From CALEMW01 sp964343835 (lineage in GTDB: Bacteria; Krumholzibacteriota; Krumholzibacteriia; LZORAL124-64-63), in the NCBI GenBank assembly GCA_964343835.1, contig CAYFKR010000004.1:1-64000 (forward strand): DNA of 64,000 nt. The letters run 5' to 3'. A program made the translations under genes and the position numbers. The notes beneath the pieces were generated by a model, which saw nothing but the letters and a program-made list of their open reading frames with translations, ran no database searches and had not been told where the DNA came from. Below are positions 18,096 to 27,592 of this stretch, one piece after another; position 1 is the stretch's first letter; every line of letters begins with the position of its first letter.

Positions 18096-18581
18096 ATGAA
18101 CGCCATGACCACACGAACCCCCGCTTCCGTCGCCCCGCGATTCCTCGCATCGCTGCTCGCCGTCGTCTGCCTGGCCCTCGCGGCGGGAGCGGAGATCGTG
18201 GTGCCGGACGAGGCGGAGGGGGGCGGCCCCGCGGCCGCCATGGCTCTCTTCCGCGACGCGTGGCTGGCCGCCGACGCGGAGGTCCTGGCCGACCTCGTCT
18301 CCGGCGACGGGGCCGAGATGTCGGTGGAGGGGCCGGAGGCCCGTGTGGCCACCGTCACGCCGGCCCGGGCCAGGTACCTCTTCCTGTCCCTGTTCCGCGA
18401 ACGGCGCGATCACGAGCTGGGAGAGGCCGTGGTCGTCTCCGACGATGCTGACGACCAGGTGAGCGCGGTGATGGACTGGACGTTCCGGGAAGGCAGCCGC
18501 CGCCGCACCGTGCGGCTCTTCCTGGGCTGGACCCGCACGGAAGACGGCTGGAGGCTGGCCGTCTTCCGTCGCGGTCGCTGA
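18096..18581 (+). CDS. Small secreted protein with NTF2/DUF4783-like fold, unknown function
   Basis: 161 residues. Signal peptide of about 32 residues ending LAAGA. The mature protein (MALFRDAWLAADAEVLADLVSG, VMDWTFREGSRRRTVRLFLGWTRTEDGWRLAVFR) has the helix-then-sheet pattern of NTF2-like proteins. It is the first gene of the large sensor-kinase/DUF4159/DUF4175 unit, with only 5 bases to the kinase gene. It could be a ligand-sensing partner, but nothing in the sequence shows that. Confidence 0.65.
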   Translation: MNAMTTRTPASVAPRFLASLLAVVCLALAAGAEIVVPDEAEGGGPAAAMALFRDAWLAADAEVLADLVSGDGAEMSVEGPEARVATVTPARARYLFLSLFRERRDHELGEAVVVSDDADDQVSAVMDWTFREGSRRRTVRLFLGWTRTEDGWRLAVFRRGR

Positions 18582-18586
18582 GGCGG

Positions 18587-21500
18587 GTGCCCTCCATGAC
18601 CACCCCCCGGATTCCCGGAACCGTCGGCTGGGCCAGCGTGGCCCTGGCGGCCGCCCTGCTGTCGTTGCAGGCGGGCGACGGAGGTGTGCCGGGTTCCGGC
18701 GCCGGGACGGCGGGAGCGGCCCTGGCGGGAGCCCTGATCGCCCTGATCGCCTGGCGGCGGGGGCGGTTGCAGCGGCCGGCGTGGTTGCTGTTGGCGGTGC
18801 CCTGCCTGCTGGCGGCCGCCTGGTTCGCGGCCCGGCCCGTGGCGTCGCCCGATCCCGAGGCGTGGGAGCAGGACCAGCGCCGGCGGCTGGAACCGGTGCT
18901 GGCCGCCGTGGAGACCGACGTCGAGAGCCTGCACCTGGCGGTGGCCGGACTCGCCGAGCGTGCGGCCGCCGACGACGACGCCCTGGACGACGACGCCTGG
19001 CTCGCCCGCCTGGCCGAGGGCTGGGACGCGGCCGACGGCGGTCGCTTCCCCCTGTCGCTCTGCCTCTGGCGGGGCGGCGAGCGCGTGGCCTGGACCGCCA
19101 CCCTGGATCCCTATCCAGCCGCCGACCTGCCCGAACCCGGCGACCCCGCCCAGGTGCGCCGTGGCCGTACCGGGTGGGTCTGGCACGGCGCCCTGCCCGG
19201 CGGACGCGGCCGGCTGGAATGGCAGGTGGGCCTGACCTCCCCCGATCGGCCGCGCAGCGACCGGGGAGTGGACATCAGGACCAGCATCGTGTTCACCACC
19301 CATCCCGAGCCCACCCGCTGGCGGGGCGACCCCATGCGCGGACTGCGGGCCACGTCCGACGTCGTGCTCGACCCGGTCCCCGGGGACATGGAGCTACCGG
19401 TGCTGCGGACCACCGTCTCGGGCCGCCCCCTGGAGGCCCAGCGGGCCGCCGACGCGGCCGAGCGTCTGATCCTCACCGCCCTGCTCCTGGGCGCGGCCCT
19501 GCTGGTGTGGACGGCCGCGGCCTGGCGCGGTGGCCGGCTGGTCGTGGCGGCGTGGATCGTCCGGGTCTGCTGGGCTGCGGCGGATCTCTTCCACTGGCTG
19601 CCCCTGGCCCTCGACCCGGGCCGGGGAGCCGCCCGCCCCGGCGACCCGGCCAGCCTGATCGACCCCACCTACTTCGCGACCTCGTGGGGGATGGGGCTCT
19701 TCGCATCGACCCTCGACGCCCTGCTCACCGGCGTGCTGATCGCCGTGACGGCGGTGGCGTCGGTGCGGTGGCTCCATGCCCGGGACCGCGATCATGTTCC
19801 CGGCGGCGCGCAGGGGCTGGTGCACGAGGTGCTCTACGGCGTGGGGGCCGCCCTGGTGCTGGCGCTGCTCTGGGCCCTGGCCGACGAGCTGGCCGTGAAC
19901 GCCCACCCCCGCCTCATCGGGCCCAAGGTGCCGTTCCGGGCCATGACCTTCTGGGGCCTGCACGTGGTGCTGCTGACGGTGGGAGGCGGCGCCGTGCTCC
20001 TGGCCGCCGTGCTGGCGGGACGGCGGCGCGGCGAGCGGTCGGGACTGCGCACGGTGGTGGCGCTGACGGCCGCGGTGGCCGGCGGGTTCGCCCTGGGGCG
20101 GGTCGGCCTGGATCTCGGCCCCCTGGGACTGGCGGCCCTGCCCCTGGTGGTGCTGACCGTGAGGGCCACCTCCGGACTGGTGGTGGGAGGCGATCGCGCC
20201 CTGCGGCGCCTGGCTTGGCTGCTGCCCCTCTTCGCCGCGGTGACCTGGAACTACATGGGACTGGCCCAGGCCTACCGCGACGTGGAGGATCGCTGGCTGG
20301 CCCGGAAGCTGGAGGAGCTGGCGGCGCCCCGCGAGGACTGGATCGAGTTCCTGATGGAGGACCTGCTGTCGGAGATGGCGTCGGACGAGGCGGTCCTGCA
20401 GGACGCCCCTGCGGCCCACGCCCCCGAGGCCGACGAGCTCTGGCGCGACTGGCCCGCCTACGCCCTGTGGCGCGGCGCCGGCGTCTCCGAGCTGGGCATG
20501 CCCTGCCTGGTGGAAATCCTGGAGCCCGACGGCACCGGCCTGAGCCGCTTCGCCTCGGGCCAGTTCCGCGACTTCGGGTACGAGATCGTGGATCGCTCGG
20601 AGTGGCGCAAGGGTCGGCCCGTCTCGCCGCGTCCCGACCTCAAGCTGGACCTCTACCTGCAGACCGAGCAGCGGCGCTACGCCACCGGCGACGAGTGGAT
20701 CCTGCGCGGCGAGGTGTCGCGGCTGGGCTCCGAGGGCTGGGTGGCCCTGGAACTGCCCGTCCGCTCCGGGCGCGTGAGGACCCTGCGCGAAGCCCTGGCG
20801 CCAGGGGCCGTCGGCGGCGATTCCGACGGCTATGTCCCGCGCCAGGACGTGGACCGACCGGTGGTCCTGCTCAGGTCCCGCGACGGGCGCTGGGACGGGG
20901 CGGTGGATGGACTCGAACCGGCCCTCGGACCCCGGGCCCTGGCGGCGGAGATGGAACGATCGCCCGGCGATCCGGTGGCGATCTCGGCGGGCGGCCGCCA
21001 GTGGAGATCGCTGTGGCGCCCCGACGGCGGCGACACCGCCGGCCCTGCCGACGGCCTCCTGCTGGGCGTGCGCACCCCGGGTGCGGGGGAGCGCCTGCTG
21101 GACCTCTCCAGGCTCATCCTGCTGGACCTGCTGCTGGTGGCGGCCGTCGGACTGCTGCCGGTCGTGCTCCGGCTGGCGACCGGGCGCTGGAAGCGGGCCA
21201 GCCTCGGCCTCCAGGAACGGTTCCTGGCCATGAGCTTCCTGCTCGGCCTGCTGCCCCTGGTCATGGCCGGCACGTTCATCGACCGCATCAGCCGCGAGTG
21301 GCTCACCGACGACGCCCGCCAACAGACCCGCGTCGGCCTGGAAACCGCCCGCGAACAGCTCCAGGGCCTGCTGGCCGAGCAGGCCCGGGCCCTGGCCGGC
21401 AGCGACTACATCTCCGACCTGCTGGACAGCCGCCTCGCCGGCCAGCGCCCCCTGGGGCCCTTCGGCGCCCGGCAGGCCATGGTCTTCTCCGCCGACGGCG

Positions 21501-23353
21501 AACTCCTGCTGGACGAGACCCTCAGCGACCTGGACGACGACGAGGCCGCCCTGCTCCTGGAGCGCGCCCGGGCCGCCTCGCTGGTGGTGATGCGCGACGA
21601 CCAGTCCACGTACCTGGGCACCGTCATCCCGGTGGCCCTGGAGTCGGTGACCGACGTGGAACAGGTGGAGGGGATGGTCGGCACCCTGCCCGGTCCCGGA
21701 TTGAGGCAGCGCGAGGGGTTCTTCTTCTACCGCCAGCGCATCGACGCCGACCTGCTGGTGGGCCTGGGCGAGGTGATCCAGGGCGAGGCGACCCTCTACG
21801 TGGAGGGCGAGGCCCTCATGGCCAGCCACCCCGAGCACGTGTTCGCCGGCGACACCGACCTGATCCTGCCGCCGGACCGCGCGGCGCGGCTGGACGGTCG
21901 CGACGGCCAGCTCCGGCTGGTCTCAGACGGCGGCCGCGACCTCTCCTGGACCGGCCTGCTGGGCCTGCCCGTGCTGCGCAATCTGCAGCCGGACGGGCGC
22001 CTGACCCTGGGCGAGTCGCCGGCGGTGCTGGCGGCGTCGTTCCCCGCCCGCGGCCGCGACTACGAGGCCCAGCGCGAGCGCACCGTCCTGTTCCTGGCGG
22101 GCCTGGCCACCCTGATCTTCCTGCTGGCCACGGTGCTGGGCATGGTGCTGTCGTGGCGCATCTTCGACCCCGTGCGCGTGCTCGTGACCGCCACGCGCCG
22201 CCTCGCCGCCGGCGATCCCACGGCCCCGTTGCCGCCCCCCGCCGCCGACGAGCTGGGCACCCTGAGCGCCGCCTTCGGGGCCATGCGCGACGACCTGAGC
22301 ACCGCCCGCACGGCCCTGGAGGAGCGCGAGCGCTTCCTGGCGCGCCTGCTGGAACGCGTGCCGGTGGGCGTGGCCGTCTTCGACGGGGACGGCCGCATCG
22401 TGACGGTCAACCCGGCGGCCAGGACCATGATCGACGCCTTCTACGCCGACCCGGACTCCGGCGTCGAGGACCGGGCGTCCCGCCTGCTGGCGGCGTTCCG
22501 GCAGGCTGTCGGGTCGGACCTCGGCGAGGCCGAACTCGTGGCGCCCGAAGGCGCCCGCACCCTCCGCGGCCGGCTGGCGCCCCTGGAACTGCCCGGCGGG
22601 CGCAGCGACCGCATGATCGTGTTCGAGGACGTCACCGAATTCCTGGAGACCAAGCGCCTGGCCATCAACGCCCAGCTCGCGCGGCAGGTGGCCCACGAGG
22701 TCAAGAACCCCCTGACGCCCATCCAGCTCTCGGTCCAGTTCCTGGAGCAGGCCTGGCGCGACGGCGCCGACGACATGGACCGCATCGTGTCTTCCACCGT
22801 GAACCAGGTCCTCGAGCAGGTGGAGCTGCTGCGGAGCATCGCCACCGAATTCAGCCTGCTGGGCCGGCCCGAGGCCCTGGTGCGCGAGGCCCTGGATCCG
22901 GCGGTCCTGGTGGACGAGGTGGTGTCGCGCTACCGCACCCCCGACGACGACGGCGGCTTCGACGTGACCGTCAGCGGCGACGCCCCGCCGCCGGTGCTGG
23001 CCCACGGCGAGTCCCTGGCCAAGGTCGTGGCCAACCTCATGGAGAACTCCCTGCAGGCGGTGGGCGACGGCGGTCGGCTGGCCCTGGAGATCGCCTGGTC
23101 CGTCGACGAGCGCGAGGTGACCCTCGCCTGGCGCGACAACGGCCCCGGTCTGCCGCCGGACGTGGCCGACCGTCTCTTCGACCTCTATTTTTCCACCAAG
23201 AGCCACGGCACCGGCCTGGGGCTGCCCATCTGCCGGAACCTGCTGTCGCGCATGAACGGCCGCATCAATCTGGCCGACCACGCCGACGGCGGTGGGGCCG
23301 AGGCCGTGGTGGTGCTCGAGCGCGCCGTCGATTCCCGACCGGAGGATGCATGA
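18587..23353 (+). CDS. Very large NtrY-like membrane sensor histidine kinase
   Basis: 1588 residues, about twice a typical NtrY. An N-terminal region with many hydrophobic segments (to about residue 560) alternates with extracytoplasmic parts. Another transmembrane segment near 840 begins a second periplasmic sensor loop that ends at the helix VLFLAGLATLIFLLATVLGM. HAMP (about 1190-1240: FDPVRVLVTATRRLAAGD), PAS (about 1255-1350: PVGVAVFDGDGRIVTVNPAA), H-box AHEVKNPLTPIQLS (His near 1370), N-box NLMENSLQAVGD and G-boxes DNGPGLPPDV, GTGLGLPI follow. The VKNPLTPIQLS variant is the NtrY/NtrB-like type, usually paired with sigma54 activators. No response regulator lies in this unit. Alternative start: ATG at 18596. 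It overlaps the next gene by 4 bases. Confidence 0.9.
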   Translation: MPSMTTPRIPGTVGWASVALAAALLSLQAGDGGVPGSGAGTAGAALAGALIALIAWRRGRLQRPAWLLLAVPCLLAAAWFAARPVASPDPEAWEQDQRRRLEPVLAAVETDVESLHLAVAGLAERAAADDDALDDDAWLARLAEGWDAADGGRFPLSLCLWRGGERVAWTATLDPYPAADLPEPGDPAQVRRGRTGWVWHGALPGGRGRLEWQVGLTSPDRPRSDRGVDIRTSIVFTTHPEPTRWRGDPMRGLRATSDVVLDPVPGDMELPVLRTTVSGRPLEAQRAADAAERLILTALLLGAALLVWTAAAWRGGRLVVAAWIVRVCWAAADLFHWLPLALDPGRGAARPGDPASLIDPTYFATSWGMGLFASTLDALLTGVLIAVTAVASVRWLHARDRDHVPGGAQGLVHEVLYGVGAALVLALLWALADELAVNAHPRLIGPKVPFRAMTFWGLHVVLLTVGGGAVLLAAVLAGRRRGERSGLRTVVALTAAVAGGFALGRVGLDLGPLGLAALPLVVLTVRATSGLVVGGDRALRRLAWLLPLFAAVTWNYMGLAQAYRDVEDRWLARKLEELAAPREDWIEFLMEDLLSEMASDEAVLQDAPAAHAPEADELWRDWPAYALWRGAGVSELGMPCLVEILEPDGTGLSRFASGQFRDFGYEIVDRSEWRKGRPVSPRPDLKLDLYLQTEQRRYATGDEWILRGEVSRLGSEGWVALELPVRSGRVRTLREALAPGAVGGDSDGYVPRQDVDRPVVLLRSRDGRWDGAVDGLEPALGPRALAAEMERSPGDPVAISAGGRQWRSLWRPDGGDTAGPADGLLLGVRTPGAGERLLDLSRLILLDLLLVAAVGLLPVVLRLATGRWKRASLGLQERFLAMSFLLGLLPLVMAGTFIDRISREWLTDDARQQTRVGLETAREQLQGLLAEQARALAGSDYISDLLDSRLAGQRPLGPFGARQAMVFSADGELLLDETLSDLDDDEAALLLERARAASLVVMRDDQSTYLGTVIPVALESVTDVEQVEGMVGTLPGPGLRQREGFFFYRQRIDADLLVGLGEVIQGEATLYVEGEALMASHPEHVFAGDTDLILPPDRAARLDGRDGQLRLVSDGGRDLSWTGLLGLPVLRNLQPDGRLTLGESPAVLAASFPARGRDYEAQRERTVLFLAGLATLIFLLATVLGMVLSWRIFDPVRVLVTATRRLAAGDPTAPLPPPAADELGTLSAAFGAMRDDLSTARTALEERERFLARLLERVPVGVAVFDGDGRIVTVNPAARTMIDAFYADPDSGVEDRASRLLAAFRQAVGSDLGEAELVAPEGARTLRGRLAPLELPGGRSDRMIVFEDVTEFLETKRLAINAQLARQVAHEVKNPLTPIQLSVQFLEQAWRDGADDMDRIVSSTVNQVLEQVELLRSIATEFSLLGRPEALVREALDPAVLVDEVVSRYRTPDDDGGFDVTVSGDAPPPVLAHGESLAKVVANLMENSLQAVGDGGRLALEIAWSVDEREVTLAWRDNGPGLPPDVADRLFDLYFSTKSHGTGLGLPICRNLLSRMNGRINLADHADGGGAEAVVVLERAVDSRPEDA

Positions 23354-24015
23354 ACCCCGTCCGATCGTTCCTGCGCTGCCTGCTGCTCGCGGGCGTCGTG
23401 TCCATGGCCGCCGCGGCCGCGGCCGAGCCCGTGACCGTGGCGCGCCTGCGGTACGAGGGCGGCGACTGGTACTGCGATCCGGGCTCCCTGTCCAACTGGC
23501 TGCGCGAGGTGCGGGAACGGACCGGCGTGCCCACGGCGATCGACCCGGTGGTGGTGGGCATGGACAGCGAGGACCTCTACCGCCATCCGCTGATCTACCT
23601 GTCCGGTCACGGGCGCATCGACATGACCGATGCCGAGGTGGCCGAGCTGCGGCGCTGGCTCGACGCCGGAGGCTTCCTCTGGGCCGACGACAACTACGGC
23701 CTGGACGCCTCGTTCCGCGCCCTCATGGAGCGGGTGTATCCGGACGAGCCCCTGGTCCGTCTGGGGTCCGAGCATCCGATCTACCATGCGTACTTCGACC
23801 TGCCGGGCCTGCCCAAGATCCACGGGCACGACGGCGACCCGGCCCAGGGCTGCGGCATCGTGCGCGACGGCCGCCTGACGGTCTTCTACAGCTGGTCCGC
23901 GGACATCGGGGACGGGCTGGAGGATCCGGAGGTGCACGGCGACCCGCCGTCGGTGCGCGAGGCCGCCGCCCGCATGGCCGTGAACGTGATGATGTACGCC
24001 CTGACACGACCCTGA
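23350..24015 (+). CDS. Secreted DUF4159 protein
   Basis: 221 residues. Signal peptide of about 25 residues (ending AAAAA, before EPVTVARLRYEGGDWYCD). The domain contains the family hallmarks YLSGHGRIDMTDAEVAELRRWLDAGGFLWADDNYG and a long C-terminal helix. DUF4159 proteins have a Rossmann/glutamine-amidotransferase-like layout and cluster with MoxR/BatA-type envelope genes in several phyla. The biochemical role is unknown. ATG overlaps the kinase stop by 4 bases. It precedes the DUF4175 gene by 7 bases. Confidence 0.85.
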   Translation: MNPVRSFLRCLLLAGVVSMAAAAAAEPVTVARLRYEGGDWYCDPGSLSNWLREVRERTGVPTAIDPVVVGMDSEDLYRHPLIYLSGHGRIDMTDAEVAELRRWLDAGGFLWADDNYGLDASFRALMERVYPDEPLVRLGSEHPIYHAYFDLPGLPKIHGHDGDPAQGCGIVRDGRLTVFYSWSADIGDGLEDPEVHGDPPSVREAAARMAVNVMMYALTRP

Positions 24016-24022
24016 GGAATCC

Positions 24023-27000
24023 ATGACCCGCCGATCCCGCACACCCGACCCGGCGACCCGCCTCGAACGCCTCCACCGGCGGACGAGGTGGCGCACGGTG
24101 CTGCTCGGTGCGGTGGAGGTCGTCGGCGGCGGGCTGGTGCTGGCGTCGTTCGCGGCCCTGGCCGCGGGGCGGCCCGGCGAGGCTCATCCCCTGTGGCGAT
24201 CCGCGGTGCTCCTGGCGGCGTCGGTGGGGGGGCTGTGGCTGGTGCTGGACCGGATCGTCGGGGCGCTGGGGGACCTGGGCGGCGTGGAACGGTTCGTGGC
24301 CGACCTGGACCGGGCCGGCGGTCATCGGAACCTGCTGACGGCCGCCCGGGAGGCCACCCGCGGCGGGGGCCGATGGCGTGAGGACGGCGTGCCGGACGCC
24401 CTGACCGAACGGCTGCTGGCGTCGGTGGAGCCGCGCCTCGGCCGGGTCGACCCCGTCGGCGACCTGGGCCTGGCCCCGGTGCGGCGCGTGTTCGCCGTCG
24501 GCGGGTTCCTGGTCGCGCTGGCCCTGCTGCCGGCGCTGCTCACGCCGGCGGTCGTGACCACGGGGATGGAACGACTGGGTCGTCCCCTGGAAGGAGCACC
24601 CCGCCCCGCGACCATCGGTCTGTACCTGGAGCCGGCCGCCGGGGAAGTGGTCTCCGGCGAGACCCTGGACGTCACCGCCGTCGACTTCGGCACGCCCCTC
24701 GGGGAGACCGTCTGCGAGGTCCGCGGGATCCACGGCGGCTGGCGTTCGCTGCCGGCGGTGCCGGACACCCTGCCGCCCGGTGCGCCCATGATCCGCAACC
24801 GGGTCGTGCTGACGGACGTCACCGAGGACCTGGTCTACCGCTTCCGGCGCGACGGCATGGTCACCCACACGGCCCAGATCCGCGTGATCCACCCGCCCCT
24901 GCTGGCCTCCCTGGTCCTGGAAGTGCGCCCCCCGGCATACACGGGATTGCCGGTCCGCACCCACGATCCCTGCCCCGCTGTCGTGGAGGCGCCGGTGGGC
25001 AGCCGGCTGTCGTGGACGGGCAGGGCCAGCCGACCCGTGGCCGCGGCCGGGTTCGCCGTGGCCGACACCGACACGCTGCCCTGGGAGGTGTCCGGCGCCG
25101 ACGTGGCCGGCATGCTCGTCCTGGACCGTGACCTGCGCGGCGCGGTGGTGCTTCGCGACGCCCGCGGCCTGGTGGACCCCGGCCCGGTGATGCGGGAGCT
25201 GCGCGCCGTTCCCGACGCTCCGCCCACCGCCGATCTCCGCCGTCCGGGCGACGACGGTCGGATGCCCCCGGACGGCCGCATCGTCCTGGACCTCACGGCC
25301 GACGACGACTACGGCATAGCGCGCCTGGACCTGCTGCTGCGCCGGGAGTCGCCCGGCGATCCCGACACCACCTGGACCCGCCTCGCCGTGCCGACGGACA
25401 CGCTGACGACCACCACAACCGACGGGCATGCGGTCCCCTCCCTCCGCGCCTTCGCCGCGACGGGCGCTCCCGGCGACGCCCACCGCGCCGCCCTGCTGGG
25501 CCTGGACGCCGCCGCCGTGGACCTGCTGCCCGGCGAGGCCCTGCTGGTGACCGCCGAGGCCGTCGATGGCCGTCGACCCGGCTCTCCCGGCCGTGTGCGG
25601 ACCCGGACCCTGCGCCTGGTGGTGCCGTCGGCCGCCGAGCTGCTGGCCGAGCAGGTGGAGACCTCCGACGAGCGTCGCGACGACATGGCCGACCTGCAGC
25701 GCCGCAACCGGGAGATGGTGGAGGACCTCGAGCGCATCGAGCGCGAGCTGAAGAAGAACGCCGAGCTGGACTTCGCCCGCCGCCAGGAACTGGAGGAGGC
25801 CCTCCAGCGCCAGGGCGACCTCCAGTCCGAGCTGTCGGAGGTGGCCGACGACCTGCGCCGCGAGCTCGACGCCATGGCCGAGCACAACCTGGCCGACCCC
25901 CAGCTCCTGGAGAAGATGGAGCGCGTGGCCGAGCTGCTGGAGGAGGTGCGCAGCGACGAGCTCGAGCGCCTGCAGCAGGAGCTGCGTGACGCCATGGAGC
26001 ACCTCTCGGAGCAGGAGGTCCGGGCCGCCATGGAGGAGATCTCCGAGCACCAGCAGGAATACCTGGAACGCCTGGACCGGGCCATCGCCCTGCTCGAGGA
26101 CATGCGCAAGGAGCAGGAGCTGGCGGGCCTGACCGCGGCGGTGGAGGAGATGATGCGCCGCCAGGAGGATCTGGTCCGGGAGCAGGAGGCCGCCGAGGGG
26201 GATGCGCAGGAATCGGCGGGGGAGGACGGCGCCGAAGACGCCGAGGGCGACGCCGATCCGGACGGCGAGTCCGGTGAACCCGGCGACGCCGACGACCGCG
26301 CCGAGCGCCAGGAACGCCTGGCCGAGGAGATGGAGGAACTCCGCGAGCGCATCGCCGAGGCCCAGGAACGCCTGGCGGCCGAGGCGGAGGGCGCCGAACC
26401 GTCGCCCGCTGCCGAAGCCATGCAGGAGGCCCTGGAAGAGGCCCTCGAGCGGATGGAAGAGGACCAGGCCGAGCAGTCCATGCGCGAGGCCGCCGAGGGC
26501 ATGTCCGCCGACTCGCCGCCGTCGCCCCCCAGCGATTCGCAGCACGAGGCCATGCGCCGTCTGGCTTCGCTCTACCACGTGCTGCTCCAGGGCCAGCAGA
26601 GCATGCAGATGGCCATGGAGGACATGGTGGGCGACGCCCTGCGCCGTCTCGCCTCGGACCTGCTCGACCTCTCGCGCCGGCAGGAGACCCTGGCTGCGAC
26701 CATCCCCAACGACCTGCGCGACGTGAGGGCTCCCGACCTGGCCCGCGAGCAGATGCGGCTGCTGCGCGCCACGGCGTCGCTGCGCGATCGCCTGGCCGAG
26801 ACCCTGGCCCGATCCCCCAACCTCAGCTCCGGCCTGCTGCAGGGCCTCGACCGCATCACCGACACCCTGGACGACTCATTCGGCTACCTCCGGGACGGCT
26901 GGGGCGGGCCCGCGTCCACGGCTTCGCGCGATGGCCTGGGCGCCATGAACCGCCTGGTCATGAACCTGCTCACGAGCGCCCAGAGCTCGGGCGGCGGCGG

Positions 27001-27592
27001 TGGCGGCTCGTGCCCCATGCCCTCCCTCGGCGACCAGCTGGAGCAGATGGCCCGGGAACAGGCCGGCCTCAACGGCCTGGCCGACCAGCTCAACCGGCAG
27101 ATGCGGGAGCAGGGGCTCAGCCAGGAGATGCGCTCGCAGATGGACCGCCTCCAGGCAGGACAGCAGGGCATGGCCGGACGCCTCCACGAAGCCGCCGAGG
27201 AGGACGGCGACCCCGAGCAGCGCGAACGCCTGCTGGGCGACCTGGACGAGCTGGCCCGCGACATGGAACGCGTGGCCGACTCCCTGGACCGCGGCGAGCT
27301 GAACGAGGAGGTCCTGCGCCGCCAGGAGCGGATCCTGGGCCGACTATTGGACGCCCGCAACTCCGTTCGCCGTCGCGACTACGAGCGCCGCCGCGAAGGC
27401 CGCACCGCCGACGTCCTGTTCCGCGACCAGGCCGGCGAGCCCGACGACGCCGGAGCCGAGGCGGAGCGCGAACGCCTGCGCCGCCGACGCGAGCAGGTGG
27501 AGCACGTGCCGCCCGATTACCGCGACCTGGTCCGGCGCTACTTCCGCGCCCTGGGCGAGCGTACCGCCCCCGACGGGGAGGTGCGGCCGTGA
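24023..27592 (+). CDS. DUF4175-like large coiled-coil membrane protein
   Basis: 1189 residues. Two or three hydrophobic segments in the first 175 residues (about 30-50, 52-75 and 155-178) anchor an Ig-like/extended region to about residue 530. About residues 535-730 are long heptad-rich coiled coil (dense Glu/Arg/Leu/Gln). An acidic linker rich in Glu, Asp, Gly and Ala lies at about 722-765. Further helices follow, with a Met/Gln-rich part and a Ser/Gly-rich patch (SSGGGGGGSC) near 990. This matches DUF4175 proteins found beside DUF4159, BatA and MoxR genes in many Gram-negatives. The function is unknown, probably envelope stress or maintenance. It overlaps the TPR gene by 4 bases. Confidence 0.8.
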   Translation: MTRRSRTPDPATRLERLHRRTRWRTVLLGAVEVVGGGLVLASFAALAAGRPGEAHPLWRSAVLLAASVGGLWLVLDRIVGALGDLGGVERFVADLDRAGGHRNLLTAAREATRGGGRWREDGVPDALTERLLASVEPRLGRVDPVGDLGLAPVRRVFAVGGFLVALALLPALLTPAVVTTGMERLGRPLEGAPRPATIGLYLEPAAGEVVSGETLDVTAVDFGTPLGETVCEVRGIHGGWRSLPAVPDTLPPGAPMIRNRVVLTDVTEDLVYRFRRDGMVTHTAQIRVIHPPLLASLVLEVRPPAYTGLPVRTHDPCPAVVEAPVGSRLSWTGRASRPVAAAGFAVADTDTLPWEVSGADVAGMLVLDRDLRGAVVLRDARGLVDPGPVMRELRAVPDAPPTADLRRPGDDGRMPPDGRIVLDLTADDDYGIARLDLLLRRESPGDPDTTWTRLAVPTDTLTTTTTDGHAVPSLRAFAATGAPGDAHRAALLGLDAAAVDLLPGEALLVTAEAVDGRRPGSPGRVRTRTLRLVVPSAAELLAEQVETSDERRDDMADLQRRNREMVEDLERIERELKKNAELDFARRQELEEALQRQGDLQSELSEVADDLRRELDAMAEHNLADPQLLEKMERVAELLEEVRSDELERLQQELRDAMEHLSEQEVRAAMEEISEHQQEYLERLDRAIALLEDMRKEQELAGLTAAVEEMMRRQEDLVREQEAAEGDAQESAGEDGAEDAEGDADPDGESGEPGDADDRAERQERLAEEMEELRERIAEAQERLAAEAEGAEPSPAAEAMQEALEEALERMEEDQAEQSMREAAEGMSADSPPSPPSDSQHEAMRRLASLYHVLLQGQQSMQMAMEDMVGDALRRLASDLLDLSRRQETLAATIPNDLRDVRAPDLAREQMRLLRATASLRDRLAETLARSPNLSSGLLQGLDRITDTLDDSFGYLRDGWGGPASTASRDGLGAMNRLVMNLLTSAQSSGGGGGGSCPMPSLGDQLEQMAREQAGLNGLADQLNRQMREQGLSQEMRSQMDRLQAGQQGMAGRLHEAAEEDGDPEQRERLLGDLDELARDMERVADSLDRGELNEEVLRRQERILGRLLDARNSVRRRDYERRREGRTADVLFRDQAGEPDDAGAEAERERLRRRREQVEHVPPDYRDLVRRYFRALGERTAPDGEVRP